Notes: generated by a model from the sequence alone, not told the origin. Counted from the first letter of the stretch, positions 10,027 through 18,995 are shown. The stretch is DNA of 58,165 nucleotides from Desulfobacterales bacterium (GCA_016209225.1 JACQWO010000048.1:66027-124191), one strand, 5' to 3'. Translations and numbers: made by a program.

Positions 10027-11906
10027 TAGTGCCTCCTCTCTGGGACAAACACCTGATCGCTCATCTCAAACAGGATCCCCAAATCGGAATAACTACCCCC
10101 GCAACCGCAGAATCATCGTACAACTCTGCATATAAATTTGAAAGCGACGCATGGTCTATTTACAACAAAAATAAAGGCTTAAATGTGTTTTCTGACAAAA
10201 TAGATGTTCCCTGTATAATTATTGACTGCTCTGCCGTTGGAGAAGATAAGTATCACAATTTAACCGGACTTATCTCGGCAATTGTAAATAAAGGCTGCAA
10301 AATAGCGATCGCAAAAGATACCCTTGTCCGGCATTTAAATCCACGGCTGAAGAAGAAAATTAATAAGATCAGATTTAAAGATCCTGAAGCAAAGCTTCTG
10401 AGTGTGCTGATCCCCTCATATAATAACAAGGAGAAGCTGCTTAAATGTCTGGAATCTCTCTTTAATCAAAAAGATGTCGACTATAAAAAGCTTGAGATTA
10501 TCGTCGTGGATGACGGTTCTGAAGACGGGACGGTTGAAGCTCTCGGTAAAATAAAAGCTCCCTGTAAATTCAGGTATTATAGCCGGTCACATAAGGGATG
10601 GTCAGCAGCCATAAATCGGGGAATAGTAGAGGCGGTTGGCAGCTTTATTCTCCTGACATCTCCGTATGTGATTGCGGATGAAAACCTGATAAGTGAACAT
10701 TTAAAAACACACGAGAAGTATAGCGGAGAGGATATTGCGGTATTGGGTCACATATCAGCTTCTCCCCAAGAGGGAATAGGGGGAATCACCCCATTTATGA
10801 AATTTTTGTTAAAAAGTCCCAAAATTCAGTATAATTATGAGTTTGCATTTGATTACAATGACATTGAATACCCTGAGAATGTAGAATATAAATATTTTTA
10901 TACGCCCAATCTTTCATTGAAAAGAGATATCTTTCAGAATGTTGGGCTGTTTGAAGAAGGCTTTCAGCATGGTGTTCAAGATTTAGAATTTGGTTTCAGA
11001 GTTTCGTTAAATAAATATCGCATCGTCTATAACCGTGATGCAGTTGTTGATCTTTACCGCCGGATAGATTTAGAAGGATTCCTCGAAAGACAGATCTCGG
11101 TTGGAAGGCAGAAGGCTATTCTGTCTCAAATACATCCGGGCATATTTGATGTTAATCCCATTAAAATGAATTGTGTGCGCCATCTGTTAGGGAAGGAAAG
11201 ATTGGTTGAGCGTGCCGAGGAACTTGTCGATGAGCTTGAAAAGATGCATGAAGCTATACGGAACAATTATAAATTTGCCGGTTCTTCTCTTTTAGAAAGG
11301 TGCTACATCATTCTGTCAGATTATTACTACACCCGGGGAATAAATGAAGTGTTAAGCGAGCAAGAAGGAGATAATTGGCTGGATATCTATATTGATGGGA
11401 TAGATGTAGAGTTACAGCATTTAAATAGTGAAAACCGGGCATACGAGCTATTGATGGAGAGTTATTACAGAGCAGGCAAGGGTGATTTTCCGGCCTTTCT
11501 TGATGGTGTTGAGCAGGCAGCTCAACTTATCCCGATGCATGCCAGCCCCTATTATGCACTGGGGAGTTTCTATTTAAACCTTGAAAAGCATAAACCGGCA
11601 GAAGAGACGTTCGGAAAAGGACTGAACAAAAGGAAATTATATAATTCTCTCTCCATTCTTCCGGTAGAAGATGAAGTCCTTTACTATATGTGGCTCGCCA
11701 TGGCCTGCATACCTCAGGGGAAATATAAAAAGGCTGCTGAAGTTCTCGAGGAATTGATAGCGGAAAGATTGCCTGTCTCGGTAGAGCAGGGATCTTTTAT
11801 CTATAAGTGTTTAAGCTTATCTTATAAAGCATTGGGTGAAAAAAGAAAGGCCCTCTTTTGTAAAGAGGAATCTGAAAGGCTTAAGGAAGATCTAAAGATA
11901 GCTTAG
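10011..11906 (+). CDS. Large multi-domain glycosyltransferase, 3' part (GT2 plus helical repeats)
   Basis: Downstream piece of the gene split near 9935. The ATG at 10011 is an internal Met and has no ribosome site. Residues 1-120 finish the second GT-A-like domain (MDSTVIVPPLWDKHLIAHL). A complete GT2 domain starts near residue 128 (LLSVLIPSYNNKEKLLKCLE) with IIVVDDGSEDGTVEAL and GWSAAINRGI, and a late acidic QDLEFGFRVS motif typical of GT2 active sites. After about residue 370 it is helical with TPR-like text (HASPYYALGSFYLNLEKHKPA). The original protein probably had three GT modules and a repeat tail. Function: transfer of sugars to protein or glycan, acceptor unknown. Confidence 0.82.
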   Translation: MDSTVIVPPLWDKHLIAHLKQDPQIGITTPATAESSYNSAYKFESDAWSIYNKNKGLNVFSDKIDVPCIIIDCSAVGEDKYHNLTGLISAIVNKGCKIAIAKDTLVRHLNPRLKKKINKIRFKDPEAKLLSVLIPSYNNKEKLLKCLESLFNQKDVDYKKLEIIVVDDGSEDGTVEALGKIKAPCKFRYYSRSHKGWSAAINRGIVEAVGSFILLTSPYVIADENLISEHLKTHEKYSGEDIAVLGHISASPQEGIGGITPFMKFLLKSPKIQYNYEFAFDYNDIEYPENVEYKYFYTPNLSLKRDIFQNVGLFEEGFQHGVQDLEFGFRVSLNKYRIVYNRDAVVDLYRRIDLEGFLERQISVGRQKAILSQIHPGIFDVNPIKMNCVRHLLGKERLVERAEELVDELEKMHEAIRNNYKFAGSSLLERCYIILSDYYYTRGINEVLSEQEGDNWLDIYIDGIDVELQHLNSENRAYELLMESYYRAGKGDFPAFLDGVEQAAQLIPMHASPYYALGSFYLNLEKHKPAEETFGKGLNKRKLYNSLSILPVEDEVLYYMWLAMACIPQGKYKKAAEVLEELIAERLPVSVEQGSFIYKCLSLSYKALGEKRKALFCKEESERLKEDLKIA

Positions 11907-11913
11907 GGTCTTT

Positions 11914-13695
11914 ATGGTTATTACTTTTAATAAGAATTTCTACTTAATAGAAACTAAAAGCGGCAATCTCTCTTTAAGGGTTACATGTGATGACGGCTCC
12001 TTAAAGACCCTGCACAGTATCTACGATCCGGAAGGAGAGGCTAAGGCTATTGTTGATGCATTTCAGTTTGACGGCAGAGGGCTTTTGGTGGTTTTAGGAT
12101 TGGGCATTGGTTATCATGTGGCTGAGCTTGTAAAAAGGTTTCCTGATGCAGAGGTTGTGGTAGTTGAGGCAATACCTGAAATATACGAACTTGCAAAAAA
12201 GCATGGAAAGGTCTCCGAACTTGAGGATAAGATCAAATTCATCGTCGGGCTTTCTGCCGATGAGGCGATCAAGGAGATTACCAGGGAGCAGATGAAGGCC
12301 GGAATGGCACCCCTCACAGTCTTTCCTTTATCCCCCGCCATATCTGCCTTTCCCAGCCGGTACCTTCCCATCCTTGACGTGCTGAAGAAGACAATATCTG
12401 TGAGGCTCTGGGAGAGGTTAAAATATCCTAAATTCAAAGACGATGTCCTCAATGTTGCCCTTATTGACTTTGGCTATTTCCTGACTCATGAGGTGGAGAA
12501 GACGATTAAACGTCTTGGTCATAGGGTGCTTAAGGTGCCAATAAGAAAAGGAGAGGATGGTGAGGTTACCATTACAAGGTTGATGGAGAGGATCATCGAG
12601 TTTAAACCTGACTTCTTCCTCACCATAAACCACCTGGGTTTTGATGAGGCAGGGGAATTGGCCTCATTCTTTAAAACAATAGAGATGCCTGCTGCATCCT
12701 GGTATGTTGACAGTCCTAACATTATTGTTAAGGCATTTAACAAGAACGTCTCTCCCTATGTTTCTGTATTTTTATGGGATAAAGGCTATATAGAGGATAT
12801 GGAGGCAATGGGCTTTGCGGAGGTGGCATATTTACCTCTTGCTACAGACGAAGATATTTTCAGACCAATCAAATTAAGACCATCAGATATAAAAAGATAT
12901 GGCGCTGATGTTGGCTTTGTCGGCAACTCCATGGTGGACTCGGTTGTGGAGAAATTAAAAAAGGTTCCTGAAGAGCTTCATCCCTTCCTTGAAAGGATGG
13001 CAGAACTATTGAGTTCATCAAGGATGCCCTTTGATGAGTTGTTGAAGACTATAGATGAGGGGTACTTAGAAAAGATTAAATCTCTCATACCACGATTAAG
13101 GCTTTTTTTAGAGGCGGCTATCCTATGGAGGGCAACATTGCTTTATCGCCTTTCGTGTATCGAGACGCTTAAGGATTTTAATCCCTGTATCCATGGAGAT
13201 AAAGACTGGAAGAAACTATTAGGCAATGGGTATAGGCTTGGGCATTCGCTGAACTACTATAGGGAACTTCCTGTCTTTTATAATGCCTGTAAGGTAAACT
13301 TCAATGCAACAAGCCTTCAGATGGAACAGGCTGTTAATCAGAGGGTCTTTGACGTTCCGGCATGCGGCGGTTTTCTCCTGACTGACCATCAGGGAGCAAT
13401 TGAAGAACTCTTTGATGTAGGAAAAGAGGTGGTAACTTATAAAGATAAGGATGAGATACCTGAATTGGTGAGGTTTTACCTGGACAATCCCGATGCACGT
13501 AAGGCGATAGCGGTGAAAGGAAGGGATAGGGTGCTAAAAGAACATACCTATAAACACAGATTAAACGCCGTGATACAGGTTATGAAGGATAGATATGGTA
13601 AAAACAGGACTACGACAGGCCTACGTAAACACGTAGTTAATCCTTCTTTGTCAGTAACTATTCAGGTAGATAGGCTGAAGGCTGAAGGCTGTTAG
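11914..13695 (+). CDS. Two-domain glycosyltransferase (MptE/Maf-like N-domain, CgeB-like GT)
   Basis: 593 residues. Residues about 45-100 form a Rossmann-like unit (LLVVLGLGIGYHVAELVKRF, then VVVVEAIPE) resembling the N-terminal region of flagellar Maf/MptE-like proteins. From about residue 180 there is a DUF3880-like region (DFGYFLTHEVEKTIKRLGH; FFLTINHLGFDE; ASWYVDSPN), then a GT1-type C-terminal domain (VGFVGNSMVDS; VNFNATSLQMEQAVNQRVFD; GFLLTDHQGAIEELF) as in CgeB/spore-maturation glycosyltransferases. It probably glycosylates flagellin or a surface component; acceptor unknown. The gene starts 7 nt after the previous stop. Its last few codons lie inside a repeat element (13662-13829), so the natural C-terminus may have been replaced. 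Confidence 0.8.
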   Translation: MVITFNKNFYLIETKSGNLSLRVTCDDGSLKTLHSIYDPEGEAKAIVDAFQFDGRGLLVVLGLGIGYHVAELVKRFPDAEVVVVEAIPEIYELAKKHGKVSELEDKIKFIVGLSADEAIKEITREQMKAGMAPLTVFPLSPAISAFPSRYLPILDVLKKTISVRLWERLKYPKFKDDVLNVALIDFGYFLTHEVEKTIKRLGHRVLKVPIRKGEDGEVTITRLMERIIEFKPDFFLTINHLGFDEAGELASFFKTIEMPAASWYVDSPNIIVKAFNKNVSPYVSVFLWDKGYIEDMEAMGFAEVAYLPLATDEDIFRPIKLRPSDIKRYGADVGFVGNSMVDSVVEKLKKVPEELHPFLERMAELLSSSRMPFDELLKTIDEGYLEKIKSLIPRLRLFLEAAILWRATLLYRLSCIETLKDFNPCIHGDKDWKKLLGNGYRLGHSLNYYRELPVFYNACKVNFNATSLQMEQAVNQRVFDVPACGGFLLTDHQGAIEELFDVGKEVVTYKDKDEIPELVRFYLDNPDARKAIAVKGRDRVLKEHTYKHRLNAVIQVMKDRYGKNRTTTGLRKHVVNPSLSVTIQVDRLKAEGC

Positions 13696-13829
13696 TCACT
13701 GCGCATTGACCTAATTAGGTTTTTAGGCTGAAGGCTGTTAGGCTACAGTCTACAGGCTATCCGTTCAGGTCGCGCATGATTTCCTCCTACAGCCCCGTTG
13801 TACAACGGGGCTACAGCCTATCCACCTGA
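13662..13829. repeat. Inverted-repeat element between convergent genes
   Basis: TCAGGTAGATAGGCT (13662-13676) is matched in inverse by AGCCTATCCACCTGA (13815-13829), 14 of 15 positions. Inside are two copies of GGCTGAAGGCTGTTAG and a perfect 22-nt palindrome at about 13791-13812 with 11-bp arms beginning AGCCCCGTTG. The element supplies the last codons of both flanking genes, so it seems to have inserted at or near the two stops. The palindrome could also stop transcription in both directions, but no T-run follows. Confidence 0.6.
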
Positions 13830-14086
13830 GTAGGTACTGTCATTGAATATATAAAGGCAAGTATCTCTGCAACTGCTCTGTATAGCTCAGGAGGTATCTC
13901 CTGATAGAGGTCAAGGGTTGAAAGCACTTCGACAAGCTGTTGATCTTCCTTTAGGGGAATACTGTGCTCTCTGGCTATCTGCAATATCTTTTCCGCTATA
14001 GCGCCGCTTCCTTTTGCTACAATCTTCGGCGCAGCATCCTTGCCAGGTTTATACCTTAAAGCCGCTGCTTTTTTACGACTTTCCAT
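13811..14086 (-). CDS. FlhB C-terminal-domain homologue (FhlB-like)
   Basis: 91 residues matching the cytoplasmic FlhB/YscU export-switch domain: [20 protein letters not shown], then [22 protein letters not shown] and [18 protein letters not shown]. It lacks the FlhB membrane part and the NPTH autocleavage motif, as do the stand-alone FlhB-like proteins known beside fliK in many bacteria. It may modulate the substrate switch of flagellar export; the precise role is not established. It starts 7 nt after the FliK-like gene stops. The last residues (TQVDRL) come from the repeat element at 13662-13829. Confidence 0.85.
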   Translation of the reverse strand: MESRKKAAALRYKPGKDAAPKIVAKGSGAIAEKILQIAREHSIPLKEDQQLVEVLSTLDLYQEIPPELYRAVAEILAFIYSMTVPTQVDRL

Positions 14087-14093
14087 TATGTCT

Positions 14094-14948
14094 TTATACC
14101 CTGATGTTTATTATCTGTTCGAAGGATTCAAGTTTTTCCAATTGTTCTAAAGAACTATCTTTGTCCAGAAAATTGACTGCTTTGAGATTTAAGCCGCTTT
14201 CGTTGAATCTATCCTCAAGTACGTTCCTATGCGAACGGAGAATTGATTGAAATTCATCGTTTTCAATTTTGAAAGACACAAAAAATTCTTTGTTAAGCAT
14301 TAAAACTATGATGGTAAGTTTGCCCAAGCCCTTTAGATCAAGATTGATTCTGCAGGAATATGGGGTGCGGCCTTCTGCATCTTTATCTCCCCTTTTAAAG
14401 GCTATTTCGCCATCTTCTAACTCCTTCCAGCCAAAGGGCGGAAATACTTGAAAAAAGCCTGTTGATTCAAGTTTCTCCTGGAACATACTCTGTATTTGAA
14501 CCTTCAAATCCTTTGGCAAAGAATCAATATCAATATCAAAAGGCAATGCTTTAAGAATCTTTTCAACAACCGTAGAAAGATCCTTCGCTCCTCTGCCTTC
14601 TTTTAAAAAAGTTGCGGACAACTCCTGTAAAATTTTGTTTACAGCATTATCTTTATGGTAATACCGCTGTTCGCTAAGGGATTCATCTGCGTATCCCTTA
14701 AACTGAAGCACGAGCTCTGTATTTGCATTGTCTTTGCTCAATACCCTGAAAAAAGCGACAGAACCTTTTTGCAACGGAATTTCTGTCTTTGCCGTGATGA
14801 AGCTCCCTTTTATCTTCAGGGTTATCCCGCCGGTTGCAAGAATATCTATTATTTCCGCCTTCACAATCTCACCCAATTTAAGAGGGATGGATTTGCCAAC
14901 AGGCGTTACAATGACAATTCTGCTATCAAGATTCGTAATCTTCATCAT
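14094..14948 (-). CDS. FliK-like flagellar hook-length control protein
   Basis: 284 residues, no signal peptide. The N-terminal third is a small beta-rich domain ([41 protein letters not shown]) found in short FliK-like proteins. The C-terminal part resembles the FliK hook-length domain: [50 protein letters not shown]. Pro/Gln-rich ruler sequence is absent, so this may be an accessory FliK-type protein. The start is ATGATG 2 nt after the upstream oxidase stop. It shares a transcript with the FlhB-C-like gene downstream and, unusually, with two metabolic genes upstream. Confidence 0.68.
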   Translation of the reverse strand: MMKITNLDSRIVIVTPVGKSIPLKLGEIVKAEIIDILATGGITLKIKGSFITAKTEIPLQKGSVAFFRVLSKDNANTELVLQFKGYADESLSEQRYYHKDNAVNKILQELSATFLKEGRGAKDLSTVVEKILKALPFDIDIDSLPKDLKVQIQSMFQEKLESTGFFQVFPPFGWKELEDGEIAFKRGDKDAEGRTPYSCRINLDLKGLGKLTIIVLMLNKEFFVSFKIENDEFQSILRSHRNVLEDRFNESGLNLKAVNFLDKDSSLEQLEKLESFEQIINIRV

Positions 14949-14950
14949 GG

Positions 14951-16336
14951 TTAAAAAAAGACCTTACCTGGATTCATTATCCCATTTGGATCAAGAAGGG
15001 TCTTGATTCGTTTCATTACCTCCAGACTCGGTCCATGTTCATGGGCCATGAATTTGCGCTTCCCTATTCCAACCCCATGTTCACCTGTGGTTGTACCTCC
15101 CAGATCAATGGCGCATCTGACTATGGCGTCATTGGCTTCCATCCCTCTTTCTGCCTGCTCTGCGTCTTGAGGGTCTTTAATCAGACCCATGTGGAGGTTG
15201 CCGCTTCCTGCATGGCCGAATATATAGCCCTTTATCCCTTTTGAAATTGCTTCATTCCGGGCAAAGTCAACCATCTTCGGGTATTTTGAGAGAGGGACCG
15301 CTGTATCTATGATGATTATTTCCATGCCTTTATTGGCGTTCTTCATAGACTCAAATGTGTCATATCTGGCTTCCCACAGTCGATCTCTCTCTTGTCTCCC
15401 GATCCCGGCTTCATAGAGGGAACATTTGTTAGAGATACATATCTCCTCTACAAGGGAAAGTTCCTCTTTAAGTCCTGCCTCGTTACTTCCGTGAAATTCC
15501 ATAAAGAGGGTGGGTTTCTCCTGAAGGTGGGTACTCTTGTACAAGTTAATTGCCTCTATAACATTTCCGTCAAGAAATTCAAGAGCAGCCGGGACGATTC
15601 CTGTGCACATTATCTGATATATAGATTGAGTTGCATCTTTAACAGAGTCGAAGTTTACCAGTACGGCAGTGAAATGCAAAGGCAGGGGGGCAAGACGCAA
15701 GGTTATCTGAGTGATTACCCCCAGCGTCCCTTCTGATCCTGTAAAAAGACGGCAGAGATCGTAGCCCGAAGAGCTTTTGACGGCATTGGATCCAACATTT
15801 ATTATCTCACCTGTGGGGAGGACAACCTCCAGTCTCATAACATAATCCTTTGTGGCCCCGTACTTAAGGGTCTGGATACCGCTGGCGTTATTGGCAACCA
15901 TCCCACCAATGGTAGCCGATGCTCCCGGATCAGGGGGGAAGAAGAGGCCCTTTTTTGAGAATTTTTTATTCAAATCCTTATACACTACCCCAGGTTCCAC
16001 TACTACCTGGAAGTCCCCCTCTCTTTCTTCCAATATCCTGTTCATCTCCTTCACATCCAAAACAATGCCGCCCATACTTGGCATGGGATTCCCCTCAAGA
16101 CTCGTCCCTGCCCCCCAGGGGGTGACCGGGATATTTCTCCCATTTGCCACTTTGAGGATATTGCTTATCTCCTCGCTGGATTTGGGGAAAATCACAACTT
16201 CGGGCTTGGATCGTTTATGAAAGGATTCATCCTTTGAATGTAACTGTATTACGGATTCTCCAGTAGAAACCCTTTCAGGATCAATGATAGATCTGAAAAT
16301 AGTTATTTCATCTTTCGTAACAGTTCCGTAGGTCAT
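14951..16336 (-). CDS. FAD-linked oxidase (glycolate/D-lactate dehydrogenase GlcD type)
   Basis: 461 residues of the PCMH-type FAD-binding family. Visible features are the FAD-binding stretch PVTPWGAGTSLEGNPMPSMG (about residues 72-91), LFFPPDPGASATIGGMVANN and SSSGYDLCRLFTGSEGTLGV. The C-terminal FAD-linked oxidase domain ends GTTTGEHGVGIGKRKFM and DPNGIMNPGKVFF. These enzymes oxidise 2-hydroxy acids such as D-lactate, glycolate or D-2-hydroxyglutarate, passing electrons to a partner; no Fe-S subunit gene is adjacent. It lies 19 nt after the CoA-binding gene and 2 nt before the FliK-like gene, so one operon is likely. Confidence 0.88.
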   Translation of the reverse strand: MTYGTVTKDEITIFRSIIDPERVSTGESVIQLHSKDESFHKRSKPEVVIFPKSSEEISNILKVANGRNIPVTPWGAGTSLEGNPMPSMGGIVLDVKEMNRILEEREGDFQVVVEPGVVYKDLNKKFSKKGLFFPPDPGASATIGGMVANNASGIQTLKYGATKDYVMRLEVVLPTGEIINVGSNAVKSSSGYDLCRLFTGSEGTLGVITQITLRLAPLPLHFTAVLVNFDSVKDATQSIYQIMCTGIVPAALEFLDGNVIEAINLYKSTHLQEKPTLFMEFHGSNEAGLKEELSLVEEICISNKCSLYEAGIGRQERDRLWEARYDTFESMKNANKGMEIIIIDTAVPLSKYPKMVDFARNEAISKGIKGYIFGHAGSGNLHMGLIKDPQDAEQAERGMEANDAIVRCAIDLGGTTTGEHGVGIGKRKFMAHEHGPSLEVMKRIKTLLDPNGIMNPGKVFF

Positions 16337-16355
16337 AGTGAAAACCTCTAAGGCC

Positions 16356-17762
16356 TCAGCACTCAGCGTGCTTTCTTAAAAATTCATAATATTCATTCAG
16401 TTTGGCAAGGGCATTTACCGCCTTCTCGCAACTGTTAAATACCAAGGTTTTCCCAGTTTTGTTAAGCTTTTCTGTCAGCACTCCTTTTGGGCCAAATACA
16501 GAAAATGCTATCGGTTTATTGGGGTATTTCTCAGCGGCTTCCTTAACTACAGTAGAGACATCCCACAACTCTGAATAGAATAATACAAGAAAATCAGGGA
16601 TAATCGCTACTACACCATCACTATTTTCATCAGCCAATAAGGCCTCTAGTATTATCTTAAATTCATCCCTGAAGTTTACCGGGTTGAATCCTTTTAGACC
16701 CATGCAGGCCCAAATATCTACCGGATTGCCAAGGGGGAGCCATGAGGGAGGAGATAGCTTTCTTATCATATTCAGTGTAGATTCCGAAAGGTCTATTACC
16801 TTCAGGCCATGTTTCTCGCAGGCATCTACGGTTATGACGCCTGTAGATCCTGCCCATGTCATAATACCAATCTTCTTCCCTTTCATAGGGGGGAAGGTTA
16901 AAAACGATTTGATCAAATCCTCCGCCTCTTCTTCATCGTTCGCTCTAATCACGCCGGTTCCTTTAAACACAGCATCATATATTTCGTCCTTTCCCACAAT
17001 AGAACCCGTATGGGACTGGGCAGCGACTCTGCCAATCTCACTTCTTCCTGATTTAAGAGCAATCAAGGGTTTCTTCTTCGACACACTCTTTGCCATCTCA
17101 AAGAACCTCTGTCCATCAGAGACACCTTCCATATGGAGCAGAACGACTTTAATATCATTATCATCCTCAAAATAGGCCAAGCTGTCGGCAAAATCGATAT
17201 CGCAGCAATCGCCTATATCGATTGCCTTTCCAAACCTTATCTCAGGAAGACCAACGAAGAAGAGGCCGCTTTGAGAGATGACCCCAACAGGAGTCTTCGC
17301 CATCTCAAAGCGGGGAAGTGCTGTGCTCAATCCCCTATAGGCATTTATCACCCCAAATGTGTTGGGACCCATAATCCTTGTTTTTCCTTTCCTGGCAATT
17401 TCTATCACCTTTTCCTGTAACATCTTCCCTTCATCGTCGGAGTCAGCAAATCCCTGGGCAATAATTACCAAAGCAGGCACTCCTTTTTCTGCACACTCTT
17501 TGACCCGCTCGGGAACAGTCTCTCGAGGTGTAATTACTACTGCCAGATCTACATCTTCCGGCACTTCCCTTATATCTGTATACGCTTTAAACCCTAAAAT
17601 CTCGTCTGTTTTAGGATTTATCGGATAAATCTTTCCCTGGAAGCCATAATGAATCAGATTCTTTAATACATTAAAGGAGTCACTGTCAGTATTTCTAGAC
17701 ACACCGATTAAAGCAATAGACTTTGGTTCCATGAAGCATCGCATCTCTTCTAATATATCCAT
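16356..17762 (-). CDS. CoA-binding protein, acyl-CoA synthetase (ADP-forming) alpha-type
   Basis: 468 residues from the preferred ATG. The N-terminal CoA-binding domain reads PKSIALIGVSRNTDSDSFNV and GFQGKIYPINPK. It is followed by succinyl-CoA-ligase-like domains with MGPNTFGVIN, GVISQSGLF and AAQSHTGSIVGKDEIYDAVF; the His in SHTGS is the phospho-histidine position of ADP-forming acetyl-CoA synthetase alpha subunits. No ATP-grasp (beta) domain is present here or next door, so ATP-forming activity would need a partner. AAGGAG at 17774-17779 supports ATG 17762; a start at 17804 is possible but has no site. It heads the operon with the FAD oxidase. Confidence 0.84.
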   Translation of the reverse strand: MDILEEMRCFMEPKSIALIGVSRNTDSDSFNVLKNLIHYGFQGKIYPINPKTDEILGFKAYTDIREVPEDVDLAVVITPRETVPERVKECAEKGVPALVIIAQGFADSDDEGKMLQEKVIEIARKGKTRIMGPNTFGVINAYRGLSTALPRFEMAKTPVGVISQSGLFFVGLPEIRFGKAIDIGDCCDIDFADSLAYFEDDNDIKVVLLHMEGVSDGQRFFEMAKSVSKKKPLIALKSGRSEIGRVAAQSHTGSIVGKDEIYDAVFKGTGVIRANDEEEAEDLIKSFLTFPPMKGKKIGIMTWAGSTGVITVDACEKHGLKVIDLSESTLNMIRKLSPPSWLPLGNPVDIWACMGLKGFNPVNFRDEFKIILEALLADENSDGVVAIIPDFLVLFYSELWDVSTVVKEAAEKYPNKPIAFSVFGPKGVLTEKLNKTGKTLVFNSCEKAVNALAKLNEYYEFLRKHAEC

Positions 17763-18057
17763 AATTAAAAATACTCCTTTTTTATCTGGAATCAGTTCCT
17801 GCATCCCTTAAAGGCACACCCAGATGTATGATATCCCAATGCCACTGTTGCTTATTCAATATATCACTGTTGCAGAAATTTTGGCAAGGAATTATTAATA
17901 TGCGACAGGGGCATTTTTTCACAAGTTACTCTTAAGTTTGAGACTGGCCGCCGGGTGTTGCGCTAGCAATGGACAACGGACAGCACCTAATCGTGAACCT
18001 GTACCAAATTCCGTGTTAGGAAGGATCTTTTCCCCTGCTCATCCTTCGGTGAATAGT
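17763..18057. other. Intergenic stretch, no gene seen
   Basis: About 300 nt between the divergent CoA-binding gene and the small RHH gene. It contains no convincing reading frame and no clear repeat. The promoter for the minus-strand operon should lie here, but I cannot pick one with confidence. Confidence 0.5.
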
Positions 18058-18084
18058 TTGACATTTCTGCATAAATAGTATAAT
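18058..18084 (+). promoter_or_regulatory. Candidate sigma-70 promoter for RHH gene
   Basis: TTGACA (18058-18063) and TATAAT (18079-18084), both perfect consensus hexamers, with a 15-nt spacer that is shorter than the ideal 17. The predicted transcript would begin about 45 nt before the ATG at 18138. Confidence 0.55.
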
Positions 18085-18137
18085 GTGACATCATTCTGGT
18101 GTTATAAACTGCCATCAATCGTGGAAGGGGTAATATT

Positions 18138-18395
18138 ATGAAAACTATAACGGTTCGGGGCATGGAGGCTTCGTTAGCAGAAAAGCTGAGGCAGGCTTCC
18201 AAAAAAGAAGGTAAGAGTGTAAATCAGATCGTCATTGATACCATGAAGAAACAATTAGGCATGGAGAAAGAAAAAAAATTTACCGTAGTGCACCACGATA
18301 TGGACCATCTCTTTGGGAGGTGGTCTGCAGAGGAATTTAATCGGATTCAGGGGAAAATAGATTCAGAAAGAAAGATAGACAAGGACAAATATTAA
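18138..18395 (+). CDS. Ribbon-helix-helix antitoxin-like protein (orphan)
   Basis: 85 residues. The N-terminus KTITVRGMEASLAEKLRQAS followed by KEGKSVNQIVIDTMKKQLG is the beta-alpha-alpha ribbon-helix-helix fold of FitA/VapB-type antitoxins. The C-terminal tail (DMDHLFGRWSAEEFNRIQGK) resembles the toxin-binding tail of antitoxins that pair with PIN-domain toxins. No PIN gene follows: the next gene is convergent and the two stop codons overlap in TTAA at 18392-18395. It may be an orphan antitoxin or a solitary regulator. A GGGG-rich site lies before the ATG. Confidence 0.75.
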   Translation: MKTITVRGMEASLAEKLRQASKKEGKSVNQIVIDTMKKQLGMEKEKKFTVVHHDMDHLFGRWSAEEFNRIQGKIDSERKIDKDKY

Positions 18396-18661
18396 CAACC
18401 TTCTTCGATAACCCGGATTTTATCTTTCACCCAGGAACGAACCAATTGGGCCCGGTCAATACCTGTCTTTTTTGATTCTTTGTCGATTATCCTGAGATCA
18501 GTTAAGTCGAGCCTCAACTGGATGAGTTTCTTAGGTGGACGCGTAAAGATAAGGTCAGATTCCTTCCAGCCCTCAAACTCTTCGGGCTCATGTTTCTCCC
18601 AAAAGCCCTCCAACTCCCTATCAGACATTTTAGTTAGATCAGGCAAATCGCTCTTTACCAC
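18392..18661 (-). CDS. BrnA/CopG-type antitoxin
   Basis: 89 residues from a GTG start. The N-terminal acidic part (LPDLTKMSDRELEGFWEKHE) and the C-terminal ribbon-helix-helix (KKLIQLRLDLTDLRIIDKES; GIDRAQLVRSWVKDKI) match BrnA/CopG-like antitoxins, which bind their toxin and repress the shared promoter. It is downstream of the toxin, as in brnTA modules. The ribosome site AGGAGGAGG (18666-18674) lies in the last Arg codons of the toxin gene, and the GTG is one base after the toxin stop, so the two are translationally coupled. Confidence 0.78.
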   Translation of the reverse strand: MVKSDLPDLTKMSDRELEGFWEKHEPEEFEGWKESDLIFTRPPKKLIQLRLDLTDLRIIDKESKKTGIDRAQLVRSWVKDKIRVIEEGC

Positions 18662-18662
18662 T

Positions 18663-18995
18663 TTACCTCCTCCTTAGCCTCTCGATGTACCTTCGTTTTT
18701 GTGTTTTGTTCATCTCTCTAGCTGTAATTACTCGTAACCAAGGAGACTCCTCAGGCAATCCTATCTTCGTCACCTCCTGCTCAGAAAGAAGTCTTACAAG
18801 TATGAGCAGGTATCGGCCAGCGAAGGTCCTGCCGTAAATAAAATAACAATCCTTGTGTTTCAAAGAGAAAGCATTCATGTCTTCATATACAATTTCTTTG
18901 ATCTCCCACATTTCAATCTGATGCTTTGTCAGTAATTTTTCCTTGACACCAGTAGAGATAGTAAGTTCACAGTAAAAAACTTTTCCTTTTGTCAT
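18663..18995 (-). CDS. BrnT-like toxin
   Basis: 110 residues. BrnT toxins are small RNase-fold proteins of the RelE superfamily that cleave RNA and halt translation. Matching features are KHQIEMWEIKEIVYED (helix pair with Glu), YFIYGRTFAGRYLLILVRL (central strands with a Gly-Arg-Thr turn) and the C-terminal VITAREMNKTQKRRYIERLR, equivalent to the ISAR...ERRRY ending of BrnT. The N-terminus is longer and more divergent than usual. Gene order toxin-antitoxin and the 1-nt spacing fit a brnTA module. The toxic activity is inferred from the family. Confidence 0.68.
   Translation of the reverse strand: MTKGKVFYCELTISTGVKEKLLTKHQIEMWEIKEIVYEDMNAFSLKHKDCYFIYGRTFAGRYLLILVRLLSEQEVTKIGLPEESPWLRVITAREMNKTQKRRYIERLRRR

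Noticed and set aside
17945-18050. A third attC-like site before the RHH gene (CCTAAT ... TTAGG)
   Set aside because: The inner arms do not pair convincingly and no second site bounds the gene on its other side.
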